Assembly: GCF_000427785.1 (NCBI RefSeq)
Contig: NZ_ATYR01000001.1
Location: 372,149 to 436,148, forward strand
Source of the DNA: Massilia alkalitolerans DSM 17462
GTDB lineage: Bacteria > Pseudomonadota > Gammaproteobacteria > Burkholderiales > Burkholderiaceae_D
Length of the DNA: 64,000 nucleotides
Direction of reading: 5' to 3'
Shown here: one piece after another, positions 26,313-34,255 of the stretch
Position numbering within the stretch: position 1 is the stretch's first letter
How the letters are laid out: every line of letters begins with the position of its first letter
Position numbers and translations under genes: made by a program
The notes under the pieces: generated by a model
What the model saw: only the letters and a program-made list of their open reading frames with translations
What the model was told of the DNA's origin: nothing
Database searches by the model: none

Positions 26313-26525
26313 ATGGACACCCATCATCTCTCTCTACTGCTCGTGCGCGACATGCCGTACGGGAAATACAAAGGCCACAAGATTGCCGACCTGCCAGGCC
26401 ACTACCTGGGCTGGTTTGCCCGCGAAGGCTTTCCTCGCGGCGAGCTGGGCCAGTTGCTGGCCCTGATGTACGAGCTCGACCATAATAATCTGCGCAGCCT
26501 GCTCGACCCGCTTCGTAGCCGCTAA
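26313..26525 (+). CDS. DUF3820 family small protein
   Basis: A 70-residue protein of the DUF3820 family. The core MPYGKYKGHKIADLP...YLGWFAREGFPRGELGQLLALMYEL is diagnostic. Members have been annotated as putative quorum-sensing-regulated virulence factors after a P. aeruginosa homologue, but no activity is known; the fold resembles a nucleic-acid-binding helical bundle in exonuclease-associated domains. AGGA sits 9 bases upstream of ATG 26313. It stands 70 bases before the response regulator and could share transcription with it, although a TATACT element in that gap hints at a separate promoter. Confidence 0.85.
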   Translation: MDTHHLSLLLVRDMPYGKYKGHKIADLPGHYLGWFAREGFPRGELGQLLALMYELDHNNLRSLLDPLRSR

Positions 26526-26595
26526 GCAACAGTAACAGGCACCGCAGCAGTGCTTGTCGGCTATACTGGCGGCGCCACCGTCTTATCGGAATTCG

Positions 26596-26994
26596 ATGGA
26601 AAACGAACACGCTTCCCCTCCCCTCGTGCTGGTCGTCGAGGACGACGAACACATCGCCCAGGTCCTTCGCTTCATGCTTGAGCGCCAGGCTTACCGCGTC
26701 GTGCACTTGGCCGACGGCCGCGCCGCGAGCGAACATTTCCGCAACGCCAAGGAGCGGCCCGACCTGGTGCTGCTCGACGTCATGCTGCCCTACGTCGACG
26801 GCTTCGAGCTGGTACAGCTGGCGCGCGAACGCAGCGACTGGGCCGGCTTGCCGATCCTGATGCTCACTGCCAAGAATACCGAACGCGACACCGTGCGCGC
26901 GCTCGACGCCGGCGCCAACGATTTCGTCATCAAGCCTTTCCAGCCGAATGAACTGCTGGCGCGGGTCCGGCGTTTCCTGAAGACGGCCCCATGA
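26596..26994 (+). CDS. Stand-alone receiver-domain response regulator
   Basis: A 132-residue single receiver domain without output domain. Landmarks: LVVEDDEH (acidic pocket, about 12-19), LLDVMLPYVDG with the phospho-acceptor Asp at about 58, MLTAKNT and the lysine in FVIKPFQPNEL. It must act through protein contacts. It is the first gene of a closely packed operon, its stop overlapping the next start as ATGA (26991-26994), so a link to glycosyltransferase activity is likely: such receivers gate polysaccharide synthases in several systems (inference). ATG 26596 chosen because upstream codons lie before the domain. A TATACT hexamer at 26562-26567 may be its -10. Confidence 0.9.
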   Translation: MENEHASPPLVLVVEDDEHIAQVLRFMLERQAYRVVHLADGRAASEHFRNAKERPDLVLLDVMLPYVDGFELVQLARERSDWAGLPILMLTAKNTERDTVRALDAGANDFVIKPFQPNELLARVRRFLKTAP

Positions 26995-28049
26995 CCCCGA
27001 GCGCCTTGCCCGCAGGCGCCGGCGACACCTTCATTACCGTCGCGGTCTGGACCGGGACGGTCGCCCTCGTCCTGACCCTGTTGCTGGCCTTGCAGATCGT
27101 GCTGCTGCGTATGAGCCTGCGGCGGCGCGAGCGGCGCGCGGCGCGTGCCGTCGCCCGCTGGCGCCCGCTGCTGAACCAGGCCATCATCGGGGAAGAACCC
27201 GAGTTGCCGTCCTTGCGGCCGAACGAACGCCTGCCCTTCCTGCACCTGTGGGCGCACCTGCAAGGTTCGCTGCGCGGCGAGGCCAACGAAGCGCTCAATG
27301 GCGTGGCGCGCCGGCTCGGCGTCGACACCCTGGCCCGCGGCATGCTCGCACGCGGCGCGCGCGATGAACGCCTGCTGGCCACCCTGGTGCTGGGACACCT
27401 GCGCGACCGCGCCGCCTGGCCGCAGCTGCTGCCGCTGGCCAGCGCCGCCGACAGCGTGCTCTCGCTGAGCGCGCTGTGGGCGCTGGTGCGGGTCGATCCG
27501 GAAGCCGCGGCCGACTACCTGACACCGCTGTTCATCGAACGCGAAGACTGGGCGCTGTCGCACGTGGCCGGCATCCTGCAGCAGGCCAGCGGCCCGGTGG
27601 CGCAGGTGCTGGCGCGCATCCTGCCGGGCTTGCCCGAGGAACGGCTGCCGCGCGCACTGCGGATCGCCGAATCGCTGCGGGTCACCCTACCGGCCGGGGT
27701 GCTCGCCGCGGCGCTGCGCAGTCCGTCCAGTGCGGTGGTGATCGCCGCGCTGCGCGGCGTGCTGACGCCCGCCACCTTGTCCGAAGTGCGCGCCCTGCTC
27801 GGCCATGAAGACTGGCAGGTGCGGGTGCAGGCCGCGCGCGCCCTGGGCCGGGTCGGCGAGCGCAGCGACGCCGCCCGCTTGACCAGCCTGCTGGGCGACC
27901 CGCAATGGTGGGTGCGCTACCGCGCGGCCCAGGCTCTGCGCGAACTGCCGCTGCTGTCGCAGGCCGACCTGGACGCGGTGCGCGCCTCGCTCACCGACCG
28001 CTTCGCGCTGGACATGCTCGACCAGGTACTGGCGGAGGAGCAGGCATGA
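26991..28049 (+). CDS. Membrane-anchored HEAT-repeat protein
   Basis: A 352-residue protein with one N-terminal membrane helix (about 14-40, followed by a basic RRRERRAARAV stretch, so the rest is cytosolic) and then about nine helical repeats of HEAT type. The clearest are VRALLGHEDWQVRVQAARALGRVGE and LTSLLGDPQWWVRYRAAQALRELP near the C-terminus. It has no catalytic motif and is best seen as a scaffold linking the receiver-domain protein to the membrane glycosyltransferase. It overlaps both neighbours by four bases (ATGA at each end), which strongly implies matched expression. Confidence 0.85.
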   Translation: MTPSALPAGAGDTFITVAVWTGTVALVLTLLLALQIVLLRMSLRRRERRAARAVARWRPLLNQAIIGEEPELPSLRPNERLPFLHLWAHLQGSLRGEANEALNGVARRLGVDTLARGMLARGARDERLLATLVLGHLRDRAAWPQLLPLASAADSVLSLSALWALVRVDPEAAADYLTPLFIEREDWALSHVAGILQQASGPVAQVLARILPGLPEERLPRALRIAESLRVTLPAGVLAAALRSPSSAVVIAALRGVLTPATLSEVRALLGHEDWQVRVQAARALGRVGERSDAARLTSLLGDPQWWVRYRAAQALRELPLLSQADLDAVRASLTDRFALDMLDQVLAEEQA

Positions 28050-29461
28050 CCGATTTCATCACCTGGTTCGTGTTCTGCTACTTCATCGCGCTCAACGGCG
28101 GATACCTGCTGCTGAACGCGATCGCGCTGCGGGCCCTGCGCGCCAAGGGCCAGGAACTGTTCATCGCCGACCTGCCGCGCGCCTACTCCGGCCTGGAGCC
28201 GCCGGTGAGCATCCTGGTGCCGGCCTATAACGAGGAAGCCACCATCGCCGCCTCGGTCCGCTCGATGCTGCAGCTGACCTACGCCGAGTTCGAAATCATC
28301 GTCGTCAACGACGGCTCGAAGGACGGCACGCTGGAGGTGCTCAAGCGCGAGTTCGCCCTGCTGCCCTTCCCCGAGGCCTACCGCCGCCAGATCCCGACCG
28401 CCGAGGTGCGCGGCATCTACCGCTCGACGCGCTACCCGAACGTGCGCGTGATCGACAAGCTCAACGGCGGCAAGGCCGATTCCCTGAATGCCGCGATCAA
28501 CGTCTCGCGCTATCCGCTGGTGTGCGGGGTCGACGCCGATTCGATCCTGCAGCGCGACAGCCTGGCCAAGGTCACCGAGCCCTTCCTACGCGACCCGACC
28601 GTGGTGGCGGCCGGTGGCACCGTGCGGGTGGCCAACGGCTGCACGGTCAGCGGAGGCTTTCTCACCAGCGTCGGGCTGCCGAAGAACATCTGGGCCCTGT
28701 TCCAGGTGGTCGAATACCTGCGCGCCTTCCTCTTCGGGCGGCTGGGCTGGTCCTCGATGAACGGCATGCTGATCATCTCCGGCGCCTTCGGCGTGTTCCG
28801 CAAGGACGCCGTGGTGCTGGCCGGCGGCTACCGCCGCGACACCATCGGCGAGGACATGGAACTGGTGGTGCGCATGCACCGCCTGCTGCGCGAGAAACGC
28901 CAGCCCTACCGCATCGAATTCGTGCCCGACCCGGTGTGCTGGACCGAGGCGCCCGAGGACTACCGCACTCTGAAGAACCAGCGCATCCGCTGGCAGCGCG
29001 GACTGGCCGAGAGCCTGAACGCCAACTGGGGCCTGGTCTTCTCGCGCACGGGCGGCGTGCCGGGCTGGGTGGCCTTCCCCTTCATGCTGCTGTTCGAGTG
29101 GCTCGGTCCGCTGGTGGAGATCGGCGGCTATGTGTTCATGATCTGGGCCTACTTCAGCGGGATGATTTCCTGGGAGGCCTTCGGCGCCTTCCTGTTCGTC
29201 GCCATCGGCCTGGGCATCCTGCTGTCGGCCTCCGGCCTGCTGCTGGAAGAGATGTCCTTCCACATCTACCCGCGCGGCAGGCAACTCTTGACGCTGGGAC
29301 TGGTGGTGATCCTGGAGAACTTCGGCTACCGCCAGCTCAATTCCATCTGGCGCCTGACCGGCCTGTGGCGCTGGGCGATGCAGAAGGAGTCGAGCTGGGG
29401 CACGATGAAGCGCAAGGGCACTTGGCAAAGCCAGGACGGCCAAACGCCAACCGGCAAATGA
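28046..29461 (+). CDS. GT2 family processive glycosyltransferase (PgaC/hyaluronan-synthase-like)
   Basis: A 471-residue membrane glycosyltransferase. Helix about 4-28, then a cytosolic GT-A domain with PVSILVPAYNEE (52-64), VVNDGSKDGT (D89), GVDADS (D163/D165, metal site), GED (D270, base) and the QRIRWQRGL motif (Q312-W316) marking a processive polymerase; helices at about 337-365, 375-402 and 415-432 form the export channel. This is the architecture of PgaC/IcaA and class I hyaluronan synthase, so a beta-linked exopolysaccharide, perhaps amino-sugar, is expected. The donor sugar cannot be read. GGCGGAGGAG precedes the ATG at 28046, which overlaps the HEAT gene stop. An earlier in-frame start is a shadow of the HEAT gene. 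Confidence 0.92.
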   Translation: MTDFITWFVFCYFIALNGGYLLLNAIALRALRAKGQELFIADLPRAYSGLEPPVSILVPAYNEEATIAASVRSMLQLTYAEFEIIVVNDGSKDGTLEVLKREFALLPFPEAYRRQIPTAEVRGIYRSTRYPNVRVIDKLNGGKADSLNAAINVSRYPLVCGVDADSILQRDSLAKVTEPFLRDPTVVAAGGTVRVANGCTVSGGFLTSVGLPKNIWALFQVVEYLRAFLFGRLGWSSMNGMLIISGAFGVFRKDAVVLAGGYRRDTIGEDMELVVRMHRLLREKRQPYRIEFVPDPVCWTEAPEDYRTLKNQRIRWQRGLAESLNANWGLVFSRTGGVPGWVAFPFMLLFEWLGPLVEIGGYVFMIWAYFSGMISWEAFGAFLFVAIGLGILLSASGLLLEEMSFHIYPRGRQLLTLGLVVILENFGYRQLNSIWRLTGLWRWAMQKESSWGTMKRKGTWQSQDGQTPTGK

Positions 29462-29498
29462 GCGCGGCAAGCGGGCCGTCATCGCTACACTGAAGGCC

Positions 29499-31172
29499 AT
29501 GTCACGGCTTGCCTTACTTTTTCTCCTGTCGATGAGCGCTCCCGCCCACGCCGCGTTCCTGCACCTGTGTCCCGCGCAAGCGGCACCCGGCGGCAGCCCG
29601 TCCGCCAAGGCCCTTGGCCCTGACGGCAAGGAGCTGCGCTTCGTCGTCACCGGCGCAGCAGCGCTACCCGGCTGCCGCTCGCTCGCACTCGGCGCCGCCC
29701 AGGTCGAAACCCTGCACGTGCTGGGCGCGGACGCGACGCCGACGCCCACCATCCTGCTCCAGGGCGAGGCAAGGGACGGAGGCTTCGCCGTCAGCGAACA
29801 GACCCTGGTGCCGGAAGAAGGCGGCAAGCAGCCGGCGCCGCCCGCGCCGATGCCGCTGCGAACCAACCTGCTGGCCGGGATGCAGGTCCGCACCTATGGT
29901 GTCGAAGAGCGGGTGCAGGCGCGCCTGGACGGGGGCCGCCTGCGCATCGACTGCCGCGCCGGCTCGCGCCCGGCGGGCGTGCTGCTCACGGGCCCGTGGA
30001 CCATCCCGCGCCTGCGCGCGCACCTGGCGGCCAGGTATTCCGGCAAGGGGCAGCTCACCTGGCAGGCTGCGGATGCGGCAGGGGCGGCGCGCGAATCGGC
30101 GCTCGACATGGGCCAGCTTTCCGCCGGACCCGCCGCGAGTAACACCCGGCTCGCCCTGCCGGCTGCCCTCGACCGGGCCAGCTGGCGCCACTTCGTGCTT
30201 GCATGCCCGGCCGCCGGCGCCAGCGTGGCGCTGGATTCCCTGACGCTGGAACCGGATTCCCCGGGCGCCGCGCCGCGCTCGACCTGGATCTGGGACCGCA
30301 GCGCCTGGCTCGAACGCGGCGAGGAACTGCTCGACTGGGCCGCGCGCGAGCGCATCGGCGAGCTGTTCATCGTGGTGCCGCTGGAACAAGGCCGCATCAA
30401 GGATCCGGAGCTTCTCTCCGCCTTCGTGCGCCGCGCCGGGCAAAGGGACATCGGCATCAGCGCAGTGGAAGGCGACCCGCACATGGTGCTGCCGGGCGAA
30501 CGCGCCGCCACCGCCGCGCGCGCCCGCGCCTATGCCGCCTACAATGCCGCGCTAGAGCCGGCAGCGCGCTTGAGGAGCATCCAGTTCGACATCGAACCCT
30601 ACCTGCTGCCCGAGCACGTGCTGCCGGCCGCGCGCCTGGACCGGGAGTACGTGGCCACCCTGGCGGCGCTGCGCGCGGCGGCAGGCGGCATGCCGCTCGA
30701 GTTCGTGGTGCCCTTCTGGTGGGGCGACCGGCAAGCGCTGCTGGACGGCCTGGCGCAGCACGCGGACGCGGTCTCGGTGATGGACTACCGCACCGATCCC
30801 GGGCAGATCCTCGCCTTCGCCATCCCCTTCCTGGATTGGGGAGCGGCCAACGGCAAGCGCGTGCGCATCGCGCTGGAAGCCGGCCCGCTGCCGTTCGAGA
30901 CCCAGCGCCGCTACCGCCGCGCGCCGGTTGGCGCCGCGGGCGACATGCTGCTGTTCACGGTCGACGGCCAGCAGGTAGCGGTGCTGCTGCGCCAGCCGCT
31001 CGCGCATCCGCGCGCCATGCCCTACCAGCTGGTGGATAGCCGCCCGATCGACGGTTCGGCCACCAGCTTTCACAAGAACAAGGACGCGCTGCGCGCCCTG
31101 CTGCCCCGCCTGGAGGCCGAGTTCGGTGCCTGGCCGGGGTTCGCCGGGATCGCGTTGCACGAATGGCGATGA
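29499..31172 (+). CDS. Exported GH18-like TIM-barrel protein
   Basis: A 557-residue secreted protein. Signal peptide about 1-19 (SMSAPAHAA). Residues about 20-260 are a beta-rich region of unknown family, with a jelly-roll-like part (WTIPRLRAHLAARYSGKGQLTWQ). Residues about 263-557 form a TIM barrel recalling glycoside hydrolase 18/DUF-type enzymes: a strand IQFDIEPYLLPEHV with D364/E366 placed like the D-x-E acid of chitinases, and VSVMDYRTD (D429-Y430) like the substrate-stabilising MxYD strand. It could trim or process the polymer made by the upstream synthase, as PgaB does for poly-GlcNAc. The gene starts 37 bases after the glycosyltransferase and overlaps the sirtuin gene. Not assigned to a known family with certainty. 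Confidence 0.72.
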   Translation: MSRLALLFLLSMSAPAHAAFLHLCPAQAAPGGSPSAKALGPDGKELRFVVTGAAALPGCRSLALGAAQVETLHVLGADATPTPTILLQGEARDGGFAVSEQTLVPEEGGKQPAPPAPMPLRTNLLAGMQVRTYGVEERVQARLDGGRLRIDCRAGSRPAGVLLTGPWTIPRLRAHLAARYSGKGQLTWQAADAAGAARESALDMGQLSAGPAASNTRLALPAALDRASWRHFVLACPAAGASVALDSLTLEPDSPGAAPRSTWIWDRSAWLERGEELLDWAARERIGELFIVVPLEQGRIKDPELLSAFVRRAGQRDIGISAVEGDPHMVLPGERAATAARARAYAAYNAALEPAARLRSIQFDIEPYLLPEHVLPAARLDREYVATLAALRAAAGGMPLEFVVPFWWGDRQALLDGLAQHADAVSVMDYRTDPGQILAFAIPFLDWGAANGKRVRIALEAGPLPFETQRRYRRAPVGAAGDMLLFTVDGQQVAVLLRQPLAHPRAMPYQLVDSRPIDGSATSFHKNKDALRALLPRLEAEFGAWPGFAGIALHEWR

Positions 31173-31933
31173 CGATGACCGACTTCGACCCCGGCCTGCT
31201 CGCCGCGCTGAGCGGCGCGCGCAAGCTCATGGTGCTGACGGGCGCGGGGATGTCCGCCGAAAGCGGCATTCCCACCTTCCGCGACGCCTTGACCGGCCTG
31301 TGGCAGCATTTCGACGCGGCCTCGCTGGCCACGCCGGACGCCTTCCGGCGCGATCCCGCCCTGGTCTGGGGTTGGTACGAATGGCGGCGCATGAAGGCGC
31401 TGTCGGCCCGGCCGAACGCGGGTCATGCCGCGATCGCGGGGCTGGCCAGCCGCGTGGAACACCTGTCCCTGTTCACGCAGAACGTCGACGACCTGCACGA
31501 GCGTGCCGGCAGCCATGACGTGCAGCACCTGCACGGCAGTCTCCATCATCCGCGCTGTGCCGACTGTGCCCGCCCCTTTTCCCTGCCGGCGGCCGCGCCC
31601 GTGGAGCCCGAAGGCGGCCGGCGCCTGGCGCCGCCAGGCTGCCCGGCCTGCGGCGGCCCGGTCAGGCCCGGCGTGGTGTGGTTCAACGAAGCGCTTCCCG
31701 AAGACGTCCTCGCGCGTGCATTCGATGCATGCGCCAGCTGCGATCTCCTGATCGTCGTCGGCACCTCGGGCACGGTCTATCCGGTGGCGCAGCTTCCCGA
31801 GGTGGCGCGCCGGGCCGGCAGCCGGGTCGTCCAGGTCAACCCGTCTGCCAGCGAGCTGGATCGCGTGTGCACGTGGAATGTGAGAGGAAGCGCCGCACAG
31901 GTGTTGCCGGCCTTGCTCGACCGCGCGTGGTGA
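31163..31933 (+). CDS. cobB: NAD-dependent protein deacylase, sirtuin (SIRT5/CobB type)
   Basis: A 256-residue sirtuin. Motifs in order: GAGMSAESGIPTFR (27-40, NAD site), TQNVDDLHERAG (105-116), catalytic His124 in LHGS, zinc cysteines C132/C135 and C160/C163, and VVWFNEALP. Y72 and R75 in WYEWRR form the YxxR pair of class III sirtuins, which points to desuccinylase/demalonylase rather than plain deacetylase preference. It removes acyl groups from lysines in the cytosol. The gene overlaps the GH18-like gene end by 10 bases (or 4 if ATG 31169 is used as start), an unusual coupling. Gene symbol follows the family; exact specificity is inferred. Confidence 0.93.
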   Translation: MAMTMTDFDPGLLAALSGARKLMVLTGAGMSAESGIPTFRDALTGLWQHFDAASLATPDAFRRDPALVWGWYEWRRMKALSARPNAGHAAIAGLASRVEHLSLFTQNVDDLHERAGSHDVQHLHGSLHHPRCADCARPFSLPAAAPVEPEGGRRLAPPGCPACGGPVRPGVVWFNEALPEDVLARAFDACASCDLLIVVGTSGTVYPVAQLPEVARRAGSRVVQVNPSASELDRVCTWNVRGSAAQVLPALLDRAW

Positions 31934-31963
31934 GCCCCGGCTGCGCGCCGGTTCCGGCGCCCC

Positions 31964-33355
31964 TCAGACCAGGCCGAACAGGTAATAGGCGCCGATCGCC
32001 ACCAGCACCGCCGAGGTGCCGATCAGGACCGTGACGATGAAGATGTCGCGGTAGGCCTGCTTGTGTGTCAATCCGGTCACGGCCAGCAGGGTAATCACGG
32101 CCCCGTTGTGCGGCAGCGTGTCCAGCCCCCCGCTTGCCATGGACGCGACGCGATGCAGCACCTCGAGGGGAATGCCGGCGCCGTTCGCGGCGGCGATGAA
32201 ACTGTCCGAGAGGGCCGCGAGCGCGATGCTCATGCCGCCCGATGCCGAGCCCGTGATTCCCGCCAGCGCGCTGACACTGACGGCCTCGTTGAGCAAGGGA
32301 TCGGGAATATGCTTGAGCAGCCCGGTCACGGCGCCGAATCCCGGCAGTGCGGCGATGACGGCGCCGAATCCATATTCGGACGCGGTGTTCAGCGAGGCCA
32401 GCAGCGCGCCGCCTACCGCGCTGGTGGAGCCTTCCGCAAAACGCGCCGCAACCGGCCGGAACGCGAACAGCATGACCCACAGGATGCCTGCCAACAAGGC
32501 TCCCTCCACGGCCCAGATCGCGGCCAGCGGCGTCACCTGCACGGTCAGCGGCGTACCGGAAACGTCAATGGTGACGGCGCTGCCGAAGTAGCGCGGAATG
32601 AGCTGGGTGAACAGCCAGTTCAGCAGGCCGACCACGAACAGGGGCGAGACCGCCAGCAGCGGATGCGGGAGGCCCGCGCGGTCGATCGCCTCCGGTTCGT
32701 TGCGATGGCCGGCGCCGTAGCCCTCGCCGGCCGCGGCAGCGCTGCGGCGCCGGGCTTCCAGGTAAAGAATGCCCAGGACGACGATGAACACCGAACCCAG
32801 CAGGCCGAGGACGGGCGCGGCCCAGGTCGTGGTGCCGAAGAAGCTGGTGGGAATGATGTTCTGGATCTGGGGCGAACCAGGCATGGCCGTCATGGTGAAG
32901 GTGAAGGCGCCCAGCGCGATGGTGGCCGGGATCAGGCGTTTCGGGATATCGCCCTGCCTGAACATCTCCGCCGCGAACGGGTAGACCGCGAACACGACCA
33001 CGAACAGGGACACGCCCCCGTAGGTCAGCAGCGCGCACACCAGGACGATCGACAGGATGGCGCGCTGTTTCCCGACCATCTGGATGACCGCGCCGACGAT
33101 CGCCCTCGAAAATCCGGACAGCTCGATCACCTTGCCGAAGATCGCGCCGAGCACGAACACCGGGAAGTACAACTTGACGAAGCCGACCAGGCTTTCCATG
33201 AACACCCCGCTGAACATCGGCAGCACGGCACCCGGATCGGTCAGCAGCACCCCGAGCAGCGCGCACAGCGGAGCGAACAGGATCACGCTATAGCCACGGT
33301 ACGCGGCCAGCATGAGCAAGGACAGCGCAGCAAGTACGACGAGAATATCCAACAC
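31964..33355 (-). CDS. GntP family permease
   Basis: A 463-residue polytopic protein with about 12-14 helices. Blocks typical of the gluconate/GntP group include LTYGGVSLFVVVFAVYPFA, FTMTAMPGSPQIQNIIPTSFFGT and the C-terminal ITGSASGGMSIALAAL...HRVASMASGGLDTLPHNGAVITLLAVTGLTHKQAY. GntP proteins import gluconate or related hydroxy-acids with protons. The second signature (HNGAVITLL, SASGGM) is also shared with D-beta-hydroxybutyrate-type members, so substrate is open. It is monocistronic and divergent from the next gene, with 147 bases between the starts. It converges on the sirtuin gene, 30 bases between stops. Confidence 0.9.
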   Translation of the reverse strand: MLDILVVLAALSLLMLAAYRGYSVILFAPLCALLGVLLTDPGAVLPMFSGVFMESLVGFVKLYFPVFVLGAIFGKVIELSGFSRAIVGAVIQMVGKQRAILSIVLVCALLTYGGVSLFVVVFAVYPFAAEMFRQGDIPKRLIPATIALGAFTFTMTAMPGSPQIQNIIPTSFFGTTTWAAPVLGLLGSVFIVVLGILYLEARRRSAAAAGEGYGAGHRNEPEAIDRAGLPHPLLAVSPLFVVGLLNWLFTQLIPRYFGSAVTIDVSGTPLTVQVTPLAAIWAVEGALLAGILWVMLFAFRPVAARFAEGSTSAVGGALLASLNTASEYGFGAVIAALPGFGAVTGLLKHIPDPLLNEAVSVSALAGITGSASGGMSIALAALSDSFIAAANGAGIPLEVLHRVASMASGGLDTLPHNGAVITLLAVTGLTHKQAYRDIFIVTVLIGTSAVLVAIGAYYLFGLV

Positions 33356-33502
33356 GGCCTCCCTGAAAAGCAGACATCGTTCAGCCGTCCAGTATAGTCG
33401 AGCCCGAGCACGGGACGGCGCCGTGAGATTTGGTGAATTTGTCCGGCCTGTTCAGGGGTAGAGTCGAGGCTTTGCGGCCACCCGAACGCCCGCGAGGCAC
33501 CG

Positions 33503-34255
33503 ATGCGTACTCCACCTGCCCATCCCCGCGTGGCCACGCGCGCCACGGCGGTACAACTCATGCGCGCCCGCCTGCTGCGCGAAGGCTTCCCGCGCGTCCA
33601 GATGTTCATCCTGGTGTCGCTGACTGGGCTGGCCGGTTTCGGCGCCTCGGTGGCGATGCTCGCGGCCGGGGTCGACGCGATGGCGCTGCGCTATACACTG
33701 GCGATGGGCGTGGCCTACATCGTCTTCCTCCTGCTCCTGTGGCTGTGGCTGCGCACCAGTGCGGCGGACTACCTCGACCCGGGATGGGTCGGCAATGCCG
33801 ACGGCAGCGCGGCGGCGAAGGATGGCGCGGCCGACTTCAGCGGCGGCGGCGGCAGCTTCGACGGCGGCGGTGCCAGCGGCAATGTCGACTTCGGCACGCA
33901 GGACAGCGCCCTCGGTGCCATCGCCGACGCGCCGCTCGAGGCCGTGGCCGAGGCCGACGAAACCGTCATGCCCCTGGTGGTGATCCTGCTCGCCGTCGGC
34001 ATCGCACTGTCTTCCCTGTTCGTGATCTGGTCGGCGCCGATCCTGTTTGCCGAGATCCTGGTGGACGCACTGCTGGCCGCGGGCCTGTACCGGCGCCTGC
34101 GGGTGCTGGAGCCGCAGCACTGGATGCTCGCCGCCTTGAAACGCACCATCGTCCCCTTCGTGCTGACCACCCTCACGGTGGCCGCGGCGGGATGGGGCAT
34201 GCAGGCCCATGCGCCCGAGACCAGGTCGCTGGGCGAGGTCCTGTCCAGCCGCTAG
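33503..34255 (+). CDS. Membrane protein of unknown function with Gly-rich loop
   Basis: A 250-residue protein with about four membrane helices (about 33-60, 65-85, 155-180, 205-232). Between helices 2 and 3 sits a soluble loop of about 65 residues with GGGGSFDGGGASG, the kind of Gly/Ser stretch found at the ends of TPM-like proteins and in many betaproteobacterial membrane proteins. No catalytic motif seen. GAGG precedes the ATG at 33503. The stop TAG shares the palindrome CTAG with the stop of the convergent sensor kinase gene (34252-34255), so both genes end on the same four bases. Function not known. Confidence 0.7.
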   Translation: MRTPPAHPRVATRATAVQLMRARLLREGFPRVQMFILVSLTGLAGFGASVAMLAAGVDAMALRYTLAMGVAYIVFLLLLWLWLRTSAADYLDPGWVGNADGSAAAKDGAADFSGGGGSFDGGGASGNVDFGTQDSALGAIADAPLEAVAEADETVMPLVVILLAVGIALSSLFVIWSAPILFAEILVDALLAAGLYRRLRVLEPQHWMLAALKRTIVPFVLTTLTVAAAGWGMQAHAPETRSLGEVLSSR

